The notes: generated by a model from the letters alone, not told the origin. Shown: positions 33,256 through 43,429, counted from the stretch's first letter. The stretch: 64,000 bases of DNA from Ga0077555 sp963746315 (GCA_963746315.1 CAVVAR010000003.1:124001-188000), one strand, 5' to 3'. Translations and numbers: made by a program.

Positions 33256-34668
33256 ATGGCCGCCACCGCCGCGCCCGCCACCATGTTCGAGAAGATCTGG
33301 CGCTCCCACGTCGTGGTCGACCGTCCTGACGGCTACACCCTCCTCTACGTCGACCGGCACCTCATCCATGACGGCTCCTATTTCGCCTTCCAACGCTTGA
33401 AGGCCCGCGGCTTGAAGCTGCGCCGGCCCGACCTCTCCTTCGGGACGCCCGACCACTACATGCCGACCGACACGCGCCGGAAGGAGGACATCGCCAACCC
33501 CGACAGCAAGCGGATGGTGACCGGCCTCGCCATCAACGGCGCCGAGACCGGTGTGACGGTTTTCGACATTGGTGATCGCCGCAACGGCATCGTCCACGTT
33601 GTCGGTCCCGAGCAGGGCATCACGCTCCCCGGCGTCACGCTGGTCTGCGGCGATAGCCACACCTCGACCCACGGCGCGCTCGGCTGCCTCGCGTTCGGCA
33701 TCGGCCAGTCCGAGGTCATGCACGTCATGGCAACCCAGTGCGTTTGGCAGAAGAAGCCCAAGACGATGCGGATCGACATCGACGGCGAGCTCGGCTTTGG
33801 CGTCACGGGCAAGGACGTCATCCTCGCCATCATCGCCAAGATCGGCGCCGCCGGTGGCACCGGTCATGTGCTCGAGTATTCGGGCTCCGGCATCCGCGCC
33901 TTGTCGATGGAAGGCCGCCTCACAATCTGCAACATGTCGATCGAGGGCGGCGGCCGCGCCGGCATGATCGCACCCGACGACAAGACCTTTGATTACATTG
34001 CCGGGAAGCCTTACGCGCCGAAAGGCGCCGAATGGGACAAAGGTCTCGCTCGCTGGCGAGCGCTGCCCACCGACGACGGCGCGATATTCGACCGCGAGGT
34101 CACACTGAAAGGCCCAGACATCGCACCGATGGTCACGTTCGGCACCAGCCCCGAGGACGCCGTTCCCGTCACGGATGCCGTGCCCGACCCATCCACGGCC
34201 ATCGATGCCGTGAAGCGCGAAGGCCTCGCCCAGGCGCTGCGCTACATGGGCCTCAAGCCCGGCACTCCCATCACCGACATCCGCATCGATCGGGTTTTCA
34301 TCGGCTCCTGCACCAACAGCCGCATAGAGGATCTGCGCGCCGCCGCTGCCGTCGCCAAGGGCCGCAAGGCTGTGGTGCCGAGCTGGATCGTGCCTGGCTC
34401 CGGCATCATCAAGGAGCAGGCCGAGGCCGAAGGCCTGGACAAGATCTTCAAGGAGGCCGGCTTCGAGTGGCGCGAGACGGGCTGCTCCATGTGCCTGGGC
34501 ACGAACGGCGAGATCGGTCGCCCCGAGGAGCGCATCGCCTCTACGTCAAACCGCAACTTCGTTGGCCGCCAGGGCAAGGGCGTCCGCACCCACCTGGTGA
34601 GTCCTGCTATGGCTGCTGCCGCGGCCGTCTCCGGCCATTTCGCCGATGTCCGCAAGCTGATGGCCTGA
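33256..34668 (+). CDS. leuC: 3-isopropylmalate dehydratase large subunit
   Basis: 470 aa from the ATG at 33256 behind AAGGGAGA. Isomerises 2- to 3-isopropylmalate in leucine synthesis with a [4Fe-4S] cluster. LIHDGSYFAFQRLKARGLKL, CGDSHTSTHGALGCLAFGIG, FIGSCTNSRIEDLRAAA (first cluster Cys) and TGCSMCLGTNGEI (second and third Cys). It forms the alpha subunit with LeuD, encoded 11 nt downstream. Confidence 0.96.
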   Translation: MAATAAPATMFEKIWRSHVVVDRPDGYTLLYVDRHLIHDGSYFAFQRLKARGLKLRRPDLSFGTPDHYMPTDTRRKEDIANPDSKRMVTGLAINGAETGVTVFDIGDRRNGIVHVVGPEQGITLPGVTLVCGDSHTSTHGALGCLAFGIGQSEVMHVMATQCVWQKKPKTMRIDIDGELGFGVTGKDVILAIIAKIGAAGGTGHVLEYSGSGIRALSMEGRLTICNMSIEGGGRAGMIAPDDKTFDYIAGKPYAPKGAEWDKGLARWRALPTDDGAIFDREVTLKGPDIAPMVTFGTSPEDAVPVTDAVPDPSTAIDAVKREGLAQALRYMGLKPGTPITDIRIDRVFIGSCTNSRIEDLRAAAAVAKGRKAVVPSWIVPGSGIIKEQAEAEGLDKIFKEAGFEWRETGCSMCLGTNGEIGRPEERIASTSNRNFVGRQGKGVRTHLVSPAMAAAAAVSGHFADVRKLMA

Positions 34669-34679
34669 GAGGAGCCGAC

Positions 34680-35301
34680 ATGACCCAGGAGAACGTCCCA
34701 GCCCGCGTACCCTTCACCTCAGTCTCAGCCGTCGCCGCGCCAATCAGCCAAGCCAATGTCGACACCGACCAGATTATTCCCGGCCGCTACCTGTCACTGC
34801 CGCGCCAGACGATGGTTCCCCATCTCTTCCGTGACCAGCGCTACAACGACAATGGCACACCGAAGCCCGAGTTCGTCCTCAATCGGCCGGAGTACGCCAA
34901 AGCAGGCATCCTCGTTGCCGGACGGAATTTCGCCTGCGGCTCGAGTTCGAGAAATGGCCGTCACTGTTCTGGTAGACAACGGCTTTCGAGCGTTCATTGC
35001 GCCGTCGTTCGGCGACATCTTCTTCAACAATTGCTTCCAGAACGGTGTCCTTCCGATCACTCTGCCAGAAGCGCGCGTCAATGAGCTTCTGCGCTTTCTT
35101 CTCGAGCTTCCCGGAGCCGAGATCACAGTCGACCTCCCGTCGCAGACGGTGAAGGGGCCCGACGGCAAGACCGACGCCTTCGATATCGACCCGTTCCGCA
35201 AGGATTGCCTGCTGCGCGGCATCGACGAGATCACGATGACGCTCGACTACGAGGCCGAGATCAAGGCCTTCGAGGCTGACGCCATCACGGCTCGCATGTG
35301 A
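34680..35301 (+). pseudogene. leuD: 3-isopropylmalate dehydratase small subunit, single-base frameshift
   Basis: The first frame gives VDTDQIIPGRYLSLPRQTMV and ends at FACGSSSR. The next frame resumes as REMAVTVLVDNGFRAFIAP and runs to the stop at 35301. Removing one T at 34946-34947 restores ACGSSREMAV and a continuous protein of about 206 aa. The active-site GSSRE motif lies exactly at the break. Apart from this base the gene is intact and follows leuC, so I read it as a sequencing error or very recent mutation rather than an old pseudogene. Confidence 0.85.
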
Positions 35302-35362
35302 GACGAGCCCACCGGCGACGACGCCAGCACGACTGGGAGCAATGCGTCCAGTCGCGTCCGCA

Positions 35363-36133
35363 TCAGCTGCCTTGCTGGGTCAACGAGCGCACATAGACGA
35401 CGTTGGCCTTGGCTTTGTCCTTAGGCAGCACTTTCGTCGCTAGCCGTTCGGCCTCAGCGTACTTGCCGGAAAGGGCTATCACGAGCGCCAGGTTCTCTTT
35501 CATCTGGCGCGGTGACTCCGGCTCTCCGCTCCCCGCTGCACGCAACGTTTTCTCTGCATCAGCGAGCTTGCCGTCGAGCGCATAGGAGAGCGCCAGGTTG
35601 TTCAGTGTCGGCCTGTGATTCGGGTTCAGCTCTAGCGCGCGCTTGAGTTGCGCTTGCGCCTGCGTTTGCTTCCCCGCCGCTGCGAGCGCCGTGCCGAGCG
35701 CCGACACGCTGCGCCAATCTGGTCGGGCCGGATCGATCGCGGCCTCGAGCAGTTTCCTCGCCTTGTCGGCTTGCCCGAGCTCGAGCGCCACCAACCCGGC
35801 TTCGCCAGCCAGCTCGCGATTGCCGGGGGCCTCCGCTCGCCCACGCTCCAGCTCGATCAAGGCCTTGGCCCGATCGCCCTTGTCACGCAGTGATCGTGCA
35901 AGCGCCAGACGGCCCGCACCACGGCTATCGGCGGTCTTGGCCCCGGCAGCGCTGCTGGCGCCGCTTCCCTCGGGCGCTGCCAGAGCAGTCGCGCGTGCTG
36001 GCCCTCCATCGATGCTCGATGTGACGACACCACCCTCAGAGGTCAGCGACATGGGCGTCGCAGCACAACCGGCGAGGAGCATGGCACCTGCGACCGCAAG
36101 GACGGCAATGTTCGCTCGGCAAGGGGTGGACAT
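35363..36133 (-). CDS. TadD-like TPR lipoprotein of the Tad pilus
   Basis: 256 aa from the ATG at 36133. Lipoprotein signal (IAVLAVAGAMLLAGCAATP, lipobox LAGC) and at least four tetratricopeptide-like repeats between about 70 and 250 (AKALIELERGRAEAPGNREL, AQLKRALELNPNHRPTLNNL). TadD helps outer-membrane assembly of the Tad secretin CpaC/RcpA. It diverges from the TadG-like gene over about 290 bp. Confidence 0.85.
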   Translation of the reverse strand: MSTPCRANIAVLAVAGAMLLAGCAATPMSLTSEGGVVTSSIDGGPARATALAAPEGSGASSAAGAKTADSRGAGRLALARSLRDKGDRAKALIELERGRAEAPGNRELAGEAGLVALELGQADKARKLLEAAIDPARPDWRSVSALGTALAAAGKQTQAQAQLKRALELNPNHRPTLNNLALSYALDGKLADAEKTLRAAGSGEPESPRQMKENLALVIALSGKYAEAERLATKVLPKDKAKANVVYVRSLTQQGS

Positions 36134-36423
36134 GATGTGCGACCTCTTCAATCACGACTTTGGCCCTCTGCCTGCTGGAATGCATGCGCGGCCTTCCAAT
36201 CCAGCTAGGGCGATTCGCGAGCTGAGCGGCGCTGTCCGACGGCTTCAGTGCACTGCTATCCCCAGAATGCACCGCGCTCTCGACAAGCGTCTCGCAGCCC
36301 AATTGCGGGATGCATCGACGCCGAAGGCACGCAATCGTCTCTAATTTTAGCGGCCGTTTTCACGGTCCACAAAAACATAGCCGTTAGTTTTTTCTCTAGA
36401 ATTCTTGCCAAATGGGGCCGATC

Positions 36424-38037
36424 ATGGCGACGACTGATCAATCTCTGTCTCGTGGAAAGTACGCCATCCACGCCGACAACACCGCTCGCTTTCACAGCGA
36501 TCGCTCTGGGTCCGTCGGCATAATGTTCGCTGTGACGTTCATGATGGTCTTGCTGATTACCGCAGTAGCGATCGACTACGGCCGCACGGAGCTCGAATCG
36601 CAACGCATTCAGAATGCCGCTGATGCGGCAGCGCTTGCGGCCTCCCATCGCCTCGGCACCACCGACCAGGACGAGACCGGTATCGCGGTCGCCCAGCGGT
36701 TCTTCAACGCCAATACGGGAGGGCGCAACCACGAAGCTCTCCAGCAGATCATCCTCGATGCCGACAGCGGAGAGGTGCGCGTCGTCGCCAGCGGCTCTGT
36801 CGGCACGAGCTTTCTCAATGCTATCGGCGTGCGCAGCCTGGCCATCAGGGCCTCATCCCGCGTGGTCAAGGGTGACGGCACGGTTGAGGTCGCTCTCGTG
36901 CTCGATAACTCGGGCTCCATGGCCGGCCAGCCGATCGCCGACCTGATCTCGGCGGCCAAGAGTCTCTCCGGTGTCGTCATGAGCGGGAGCGACAACAGTG
37001 AGCGCGTGAAAATCGGCATTATCCCCTTCTCGGGCGCCGTCAATGTGGGATCTCAGTACCGCGACTCGGACTGGATCGATGCGTCGGGCGCCTCGCCGCT
37101 GAACGGAGCCAACTTCGCGTCGAACGTCCCGCGCCTGGAGATGTTCAACCGTGTCGGCGTTTCCTGGCGCGGTTGCGTCGAGGCACGCGGTGGATCTCTC
37201 GACGTGACTGATACCCCAGCGGATCCGTCCGATCCCGCCACACTGTTCGTACCGATGTTCGCCCCCGACGAGCCCGACAGCAATAACGATGGTGGCTCCA
37301 ACTATGCCAACAACTACATCGCCGACGACGGCGGAGCATGCACCCCCCAGCCCGTCGTCTGCGTGACCTATGATCGTCGCGGACGCTGCACCAAATCGCA
37401 AAAGTCGCCATTGCCCCCTGCAGAGGCTCAATCCCGCATCTGCAAGTACGATGGCGCCGTTGTTTCCCAAACCGACGCTGGCCCGAACTACATGTGCGAC
37501 AGCCAGTCGATTCTCCCCCTGAACTCCGACTTGGGTGAGATCGAATCCACGCTCTCCGCGATGACGGCTAAAGGCTCTACCAACATCGCTGAAGGCGTCA
37601 TGTGGGGCTGGCGTGTCCTCTCCCCGGGCGAGCCGTTCGCCGAAGGCCGATCCTATGACACGCCCAAGAACGAGAAGATCATGGTCGTGATGACCGATGG
37701 CGCCAACACCTACTCGGCGTATTCCAACCACAACAAGTCCTGGTATGCAGCGCACGGCTATGGATCGTCGGGCAGGCTCGGAACGACGTATTCCTCCTCC
37801 GCCTATGTCTCGCGCATGAACCAGAAAACGACGGCGGCGTGCACCAGCGCCAAGGCGGCTGGCGTCAAGATCTACACGATCGCCTTCCGGCTCGAATCCG
37901 ACCCCACCACGCTCGCACTGCTCCAGTCTTGTGCGAGCGAGGCCAGCATGGCCTTCCGTGCGGCCGATGGCGCATCCCTCATCACCGTGTTCGAGCAGAT
38001 CGGCGGTCAGATCTCGAAGCTCCGCGTCGCTGGCTGA
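36424..38037 (+). CDS. TadG-like protein with von Willebrand factor A domain
   Basis: 537 aa from the ATG at 36424. The TadG-like N-terminus (DRSGSVGIMFAVTFMMVLLI with the IDYGRTELESQRIQNAADAA segment) resembles a non-cleaved pilin-like anchor. A vWA domain follows, with the MIDAS VALVLDNSGSMAGQPI and the VMTDGANTYSAY loop. A Cys-rich insert (CTPQPVVCVTYDRRGRC, RICKYDG, YMCDSQS) lies between about 302 and 365. The protein is periplasmic with one membrane anchor and belongs to Tad pilus loci, where it is thought to aid pilus assembly or adhesion. Confidence 0.87.
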   Translation: MATTDQSLSRGKYAIHADNTARFHSDRSGSVGIMFAVTFMMVLLITAVAIDYGRTELESQRIQNAADAAALAASHRLGTTDQDETGIAVAQRFFNANTGGRNHEALQQIILDADSGEVRVVASGSVGTSFLNAIGVRSLAIRASSRVVKGDGTVEVALVLDNSGSMAGQPIADLISAAKSLSGVVMSGSDNSERVKIGIIPFSGAVNVGSQYRDSDWIDASGASPLNGANFASNVPRLEMFNRVGVSWRGCVEARGGSLDVTDTPADPSDPATLFVPMFAPDEPDSNNDGGSNYANNYIADDGGACTPQPVVCVTYDRRGRCTKSQKSPLPPAEAQSRICKYDGAVVSQTDAGPNYMCDSQSILPLNSDLGEIESTLSAMTAKGSTNIAEGVMWGWRVLSPGEPFAEGRSYDTPKNEKIMVVMTDGANTYSAYSNHNKSWYAAHGYGSSGRLGTTYSSSAYVSRMNQKTTAACTSAKAAGVKIYTIAFRLESDPTTLALLQSCASEASMAFRAADGASLITVFEQIGGQISKLRVAG

Positions 38038-38394
38038 TTGCTGACCGGCCTTTTGCCTGCGGTTGTCGAGTGCCGGAATAGGGTTCCGAGCGGGGTTCTC
38101 CCTCCACCGCAGGTTGCCAGTTGTCTTTTCTCAACATGCGAGTTGCAGATCGTGCCGCATATCCGCAAAACAGACCGTAACGAGTTACTACTACTCAGAT
38201 AATTAATTGGCCTAAGCTGTGAGCATCACGGCACGGATAGGGTGGATATCCTGTCGAAAGAATGTGGTGAGTTCACACGCTCAGCCCCCTGCCGCGTGGC
38301 GCATCGAGCGCGAATCGTGCTCCGAAGTCCCTTGTCGGCACAAGTTGGTCGCCGGCGTCGGGGGTACCCCTTACGTGCGGGGTAGTGGGGCAAC
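38038..38394. other. 357-bp intergenic region before cpaC
   Basis: No gene is supported. The segment around 38165-38220 (GTTACTACTACTCAGATAAT, then TAATTGGCC) is AT-rich by local standards and likely contains the promoter of the cpaCD pair. Nothing else recognisable. Confidence 0.45.
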
Positions 38395-39907
38395 ATGAGC
38401 TTACCTGGTGCGTGGCGGAGAGCGTCACGGTTCACGGTTCTGCTATACGGGCTGCTGGGGATGTTGGTCCTCATGGCAGCCGCTTGGTCAGGCGCCGAGG
38501 CTGGCTCCGGCAATCGCCGCAGCGGCTTTGTGGCACCGCCCGAATGGGGCGAGCATCGCTCGGTCCTTTCGATACCCGAGCACAGCCGCCTACCGATAAC
38601 GCGCAAGCTTTCCATCGGCCTCGACAAGTCGATGATGATCGAGCTGCCAACCGACGTTTCCGACGTGCTCGTTTCCAATCCTGAGGTCGTTGACGCCGTC
38701 GTACAGACCTCGCGCCGGATCTATCTGCTCGCCAAGGACGTCGGCGAGGCCAATGCCTTCTTTCTCGGACCAGGTGGCCAGAAAGTCCTTTTGATCGAGC
38801 TCGTCGTGGTCCGCGACGTCGCCCCCCTCGACGAGATGCTGGCCCGTCTCATCCCCGGCTCGAAGATCAAGGTCGATACTGTCGGCACGAACGTCGCCTT
38901 GACTGGCAGTGTCCTAACCCCAGCCGACGCAAGCCGCGCAGCCGACCTCGCCACCCGATTCCTCAAGCTCAAGGACGGTGTGGTGAACATGCTGTCAGTC
39001 GCCTCGAAAGAGCAGGTGCTCCTCAAAATCAAGGTTGCCGAGGTTCAGCGCGACGCCATGAAGCGCATCGGCGTGGATCTCCCGCGAGCTCTGGTCCAGA
39101 GCGGCAATTTCACGTTCCAGAAAATCATCACGAACGGCTTCCCGGTCACCAGCCCATCGGTGCCCGTAGGTATCGCCGGCTCTGCACTCGCGGCAGGCTT
39201 CCAGAGCGGCAAGCACGACATCCAGGCCGTCATCGAGGCACTCGAGCGTTCCGGACTCGTTCGAACGCTTGCCGAGCCGAGCCTCACCGCTATTTCCGGC
39301 GAGACGGCGAAATTCCTGGCCGGTGGCGAATTCCCAATTCCCGTTGCGGCGGCCGACAAGCAGATCTCAATTACGTTCAAGCGATTCGGCGTGGCGACAT
39401 CGTTCAAGCCAGTCGTACTGGACGCGGGCCGGATCAGCCTCAACATCGAGGCCGAGGTCAGCGAGCTGTCCTCCGAGGGCGCCGTCACAACCGAGCTGAT
39501 CACCGTCCCGGCACTCAAGGTCCGGCGGGCCGAGACTACGCTGGAACTCCCCTCGGGCGGCACCATCGCCATGGCAGGCCTCCTGTCGGATGAGACTCTG
39601 TCAGAATGTCGATGGGGTGCCCGGTTTGAAAAATGTCCCGATCCTCGGAGCGCTGTTCCGCTCGAACGACTATCGTCGCCGAGAGACGGAGTTGATTATC
39701 CTTGTGACGCCCTACATCGCGTCGCACATGGAGCCGGGACAGGTCGCTTCACCTGAGACCCACTTGATGCCCCCGAGCGATCTCCAGAGCCTGTTCTTGG
39801 GCGCTCTCAATCGCATCTACGGCAAGCCGGGCGCCAAGCCGCGCGGCCAGTATCAAGGCACGCCTGGCTTCATCATCGAGTACCCCGACCGCGGAGTGAA
39901 GGGATGA
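38395..39907 (+). pseudogene. cpaC: Tad pilus secretin CpaC/RcpA, single-base frameshift
   Basis: The main frame carries a signal/transmembrane start, the BON-like N-terminal region (KSMMIELPTDVSDVLVSNPE), and the secretin core (TLAEPSLTAISGETAKFLAG, GGEFPIPVAA) up to GLLSDET near 39597. The next frame continues as RQNVDGVPGLKNVPILGALF and TELIILVTPYIASH, the essential secretin C-terminus, to the stop at 39907. Deleting one T near 39599 makes one protein of about 503 aa. The protein would form the outer-membrane channel of the Tad pilus. It overlaps cpaD by ATGA. Confidence 0.88.
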
Positions 39908-40621
39908 CGACCATCGACGCCGCCCGCAGGCCGGGACGCGCGCGCCTCGCCGCGCTGGCCTTACTCACCGTCGGCGCAACGGCTGTTGCCTCGTGCAGCG
40001 AGAACTCATCGCCTGACGAGCGAGGAGGCATGGGTCGAGACCAGCGCCGCCCAAGGCCACCCGATCGAGTTTGTCGAGAAGAACGAGTTTCTTGATGTCG
40101 AGCTACCACCCACCCGCCACGGCTTGAGCCGCAACCAGTTTGCAGACGTCTACCGTTTCGCCGTCCGCTACAAGGAGGAGGCCACCGGCCCCATTGCCAT
40201 CTCGCTCGGCGGCGCCCGCAGTCGTACCGAGGCTGTCGCCGACGTCCGCCGCGCGCTCGAGGATGCCGGTGTCGACCCATCCCGCATCGTACGCGGCCCC
40301 GGTCGCGATCACCGCTTGCTGACCCTCGCCTACCATCGACCCGTCGCGGTAGCACCCCAATGCGGACATTGGCCTCGCGATGTCGGTCAGGAGCGCGAGC
40401 GCGTGCCTTATCCCGATTTCGGATGCGCAACTCAGCGCAACCTGGCCGCCATGGTCGTGAATTCGCGCGACTTGATGGGTTCGCAGCCGGAGACGCCAGC
40501 ATCCAGCGAGCGTCGCGGCAGGGTCTGGTCCAAGTATGTTGGCGGCGACGCCGCTGCCTCCAGCAAGCAGAGCAGCGGCGACGCTGCAAGCGACGCACCC
40601 GCCAAGGCCTCGAAGAAGTAG
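39904..40621 (+). pseudogene. cpaD: Tad pilus lipoprotein CpaD, single-base frameshift
   Basis: The first frame encodes a signal ending in a lipobox-like GATAVASC. The second starts at about 40013 with LTSEEAWVETSAAQGHPIEF and ends at 40621. Omitting one C at 40012-40013 joins them to about 239 aa. The CpaD hallmarks are present: CGHWPRDVGQERERVPYPDF and GCATQRNLAAMVVNSRDLM. It is the secretin-associated pilotin-like subunit of the Tad system. The Ser/Lys/Ala-rich C-terminus is low in complexity. Confidence 0.85.
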
Positions 40622-40648
40622 ATGTTGGCGCCTGCTTCTGCAGCAGGT

Positions 40649-41044
40649 TCAATTCCGGCAGTGTCTCGGCAGCGAGCGGAAGCGGACTCCGATCGTGTCG
40701 CCACGGCGCCAGACCATCTCGCAGTCGACCTCGGTCTTCTCCAGGCGGAAGCCCAGGGTGAACTGATCCGGAATACGCTCTTCGGACGCAAACACCTTGC
40801 GCTCGGTCCTAACCAGCTCGATACGCGCCCCGGTCGCCGAGAGGTTGCGAATCACGCAGCCAACCGGCTCTGAAAGCCGGTCCGATTCAATAACGGCCTG
40901 CAGACAAGCGGTTTGCCGCCGAGAACGCCGGTTCTCGTCGGAACCTGCGGTTTCGATTGGCACCCGGGGCTGCGGCTTCACCGGCCTGGGTTTCAACCGG
41001 GCGATGAGGCTTGCCGCCGAAGCGGAGGGGGCCTTGCTCTCCAT
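40649..41044 (-). CDS. PilZ-domain protein
   Basis: 131 aa. The PilZ domain shows the c-di-GMP-binding RxxxR-like box (ENRRSRRQTACLQAVI) and the second motif NLSATGARIELVR (xxNxSxxG). The downstream SRLEKTEVDCEMVWRRGDT-like part fits the beta-barrel. Its position next to Tad pilus genes makes c-di-GMP control of pilus or surface behaviour plausible. Convergent with cpaD. Confidence 0.88.
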   Translation of the reverse strand: MESKAPSASAASLIARLKPRPVKPQPRVPIETAGSDENRRSRRQTACLQAVIESDRLSEPVGCVIRNLSATGARIELVRTERKVFASEERIPDQFTLGFRLEKTEVDCEMVWRRGDTIGVRFRSLPRHCRN

Positions 41045-41135
41045 GATACCCGTGTCGTGTGCTGAAGACTGAGGAACGGCCTCAGTCTAGGGGCACGCGG
41101 TTAATCTCGGGTAATCATGGCGCGTCGCATTGTTC

Positions 41136-42221
41136 TTAGATCAGCCATCGTCGGATCTCGAGCTTTTCGCCTTCCTCCGCCAGCTGCTGTTCCATCGCCG
41201 CTTGCGACAGGAGGCCTGTTTGCGTGTCGACATGGCTCACCACCGCCGCCGCATTGAGCGAAGCCGCCTTGAGCGCCCTGTCGAGCGGCGCTCCCAGCGC
41301 TGTATACCCAGCGAACGTCGAGACGAACGCGTCACCGGCTCCGGCCGTTCCTGCTACCTCTACCAGCCTCGGAGCGGCGTGCACGATCTCTCCGTCACGT
41401 GCCGCGTAGGCGCCCTGACCACCGTCCGTGATGAGCACTATCCGCGGGCCGAGCGACAGCACCGCACTCATCAGCGTCCTGAGTCCCATGTGAAAGCCCC
41501 CGCCGGTGAAGCCCCGCGCCGCGAGACGTGGCAGTTGCTCGCCTTCGAGCGCCGCGCCACCCTCGCCGAAGCGGGCCACGAGCAACGGCACCAGCACCTC
41601 GGCTTCGGACCTATTGATCGAAAGGATATCGATCGAGCCGAGGCATTGCTCGAAAGCTGCGCCACGCGCGGCGAGCTGGCGAGGCCCCGGGTTCACCGAG
41701 ACCAGCGCCCCCTGCGCCTTGGCTTTCCGCACGATGCTCGGGAACTGATCCGCCGACGCATTTGAAAGCGACGCCACGTGGACGAGATCGACCGAGAACG
41801 CATCGTCCTTCAGATCCTTCTCCTCGAGCAGGGTATTCGCGCCCCGGAAAGTGAAGATTGCCGCATTGCGGTCGTGCGACGAGACCAGGACCGATGCACC
41901 GGTTGGCGCCCGTCCATCGCGGACAGCCCATCGCGGCGACACACCTTCCGCCATCAATCGCGCGAGAACCGTCTCTGCACGCTGATCCTGTCCGAGCTTT
42001 ACGAGTGTCGACGCGTCGAAGCCGAGCCGCGCCAATGCCACAGCCGAATTGACGGCACCGCCTCCGCAATGTGTCGAGATCTCGAGCGCCTCGGTCTTGC
42101 TGCCCTCCTGCAGGAGCAGGAACGACGCGTCGGCATTCAGCATCGTCATGCGCTCGATGCGATCGCTGGCGATGATGGCAATGGTATCGATCGTGGCGCT
42201 GCCGACAGTGAGGCTTTTCAT
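41136..42221 (-). CDS. PfkB-family carbohydrate kinase
   Basis: 361 aa from the ATG at 42221 (MKSLTVGSATIDTIA). The frame stays open far upstream but that part is not protein-like. Ribokinase-family motifs: GGGAVNSAVALARLGFDAST (PfkB signature 1) and VAGTAGAGDAFVSTFAGYTA (signature 2, with the catalytic Asp in GAGD). It has an ATP-site RIVLITDGGQGAYAARDGE. Substrate could be a sugar or nucleoside (adenosine-kinase-like). It diverges from the LLM oxidoreductase gene. Confidence 0.9.
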   Translation of the reverse strand: MKSLTVGSATIDTIAIIASDRIERMTMLNADASFLLLQEGSKTEALEISTHCGGGAVNSAVALARLGFDASTLVKLGQDQRAETVLARLMAEGVSPRWAVRDGRAPTGASVLVSSHDRNAAIFTFRGANTLLEEKDLKDDAFSVDLVHVASLSNASADQFPSIVRKAKAQGALVSVNPGPRQLAARGAAFEQCLGSIDILSINRSEAEVLVPLLVARFGEGGAALEGEQLPRLAARGFTGGGFHMGLRTLMSAVLSLGPRIVLITDGGQGAYAARDGEIVHAAPRLVEVAGTAGAGDAFVSTFAGYTALGAPLDRALKAASLNAAAVVSHVDTQTGLLSQAAMEQQLAEEGEKLEIRRWLI

Positions 42222-42365
42222 CGCGTATCGCATCCTTCCGGGTCGTTGATGGCTTTTCACACGCGGACCGGGTACCCCCGTCGGTCGATCCTCTCCGCTT
42301 GGATCTTCGCCTACCCCGGAAATGTAGGTTAGGATCGAGACAACAAGAGAACGGAGGAAACGAAC

Positions 42366-43412
42366 ATGAAGCTCGGCCTGCACATCGGCTATTCGGGCGC
42401 ACACTATCAGGCCCCCGTGGAGCTCGTCCAAAGAGCCGAGCAGCTCGGCTACGATAGCGTCTGGACCGCCGAGGCCTACGGCACCGACGCCATGACGCCA
42501 CTTGCTTATCTCGCCGCCAAGACCGAGCGCATCAAGCTTGGCACGGCCATCATCCAGCTCGCCGCACGCACGCCCGCTAACGCCGCCATGCAGGCTGCGA
42601 CCATCGACGCCATGTCCGGCGGCAACCGCTTCATTGTCGGCATTGGCGTTTCGGGCCCGCAGATCGTCGAGGGCTGGTACGGCCAGCCCTGGGGGCGCCC
42701 TTATCATCGCATCAAGGACTACGTCGCAATCATGCGCAAGGTCCTCAAGCGCGAGGAACCCGTCACCCATGAGGGCGAGGAGATCAGCCTGCCCTACACC
42801 GGCCCCGGCGCCATGGGAGTTGGCAAGCCGCTGAAGTCGATCCTGCACATGAACCCGAACATTCCGATCTACCTCGGCACCGGCAACGAGGCGACGGTAC
42901 GCCTCACCGGCGAGATCGCTGACGGCTGGCTCCCGCTCGGCTTCGTGCCGGGCTCGCTCAAGGAATACCTCCCCTGGCTCGAGGAAGGCTTCCGCCGCGC
43001 CGGCAACGGTAAGAGCCTCGCCAACTTCGACATTCAGGCGTCCTGCCATGTCGAGGTCAACGACAACGTCAAGGAGGCTCTCGACAAGATGAAGCCCGAG
43101 GTTGCCCTCTACGTTGGCGGCATGGGCCACAAGGACAAGAACTACCACAAGGATATGCTTGTTCGCCGCGGCTTCGGGGATGCCGCCGACCGCATCCAGG
43201 AGCTGTTCCTGGCGAAGCGCAAGGACGAGGCTGCCGCCGCCGTTCCCGACGAATGGGTCGATCTCAAGTCTCTCGTCGGCCCGCCCGCCCGCATCAGGCA
43301 GCGCTACCGCGCCTGGGAGGATAGCGGCGCCACGGCCCTTACAGTCCGCACCAAGCAACCCGAGGCGGTCGAGGTCATGGCCGAAGCGGCACGGCTGAAC
43401 CGGGCGGGATAG
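42366..43412 (+). CDS. LLM-class F420-dependent oxidoreductase-like protein
   Basis: 348 aa with a strong GGAGGAAAC before the ATG. TIM-barrel luciferase-like pattern: MKLGLHIGYSGAHYQAPVEL, ERIKLGTAIIQLAARTPANA, GNRFIVGIGVSGPQIVEGWY, PIYLGTGNEATVRLTGEIAD. It resembles mycobacterial-type F420-dependent enzymes. Whether this organism makes F420 or the enzyme uses FMN cannot be told here. It is transcribed toward the CoA-transferase gene, with an inverted-repeat element between. Confidence 0.88.
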   Translation: MKLGLHIGYSGAHYQAPVELVQRAEQLGYDSVWTAEAYGTDAMTPLAYLAAKTERIKLGTAIIQLAARTPANAAMQAATIDAMSGGNRFIVGIGVSGPQIVEGWYGQPWGRPYHRIKDYVAIMRKVLKREEPVTHEGEEISLPYTGPGAMGVGKPLKSILHMNPNIPIYLGTGNEATVRLTGEIADGWLPLGFVPGSLKEYLPWLEEGFRRAGNGKSLANFDIQASCHVEVNDNVKEALDKMKPEVALYVGGMGHKDKNYHKDMLVRRGFGDAADRIQELFLAKRKDEAAAAVPDEWVDLKSLVGPPARIRQRYRAWEDSGATALTVRTKQPEAVEVMAEAARLNRAG

Positions 43413-43429
43413 CGACTGGCGAGCAACTC

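Noticed and set aside
42222..43358. Upstream extension of the PfkB kinase frame to 740 aa
   Set aside because: It is an antisense shadow of the LLM oxidoreductase gene; kinase homology starts at MKSLTVG.
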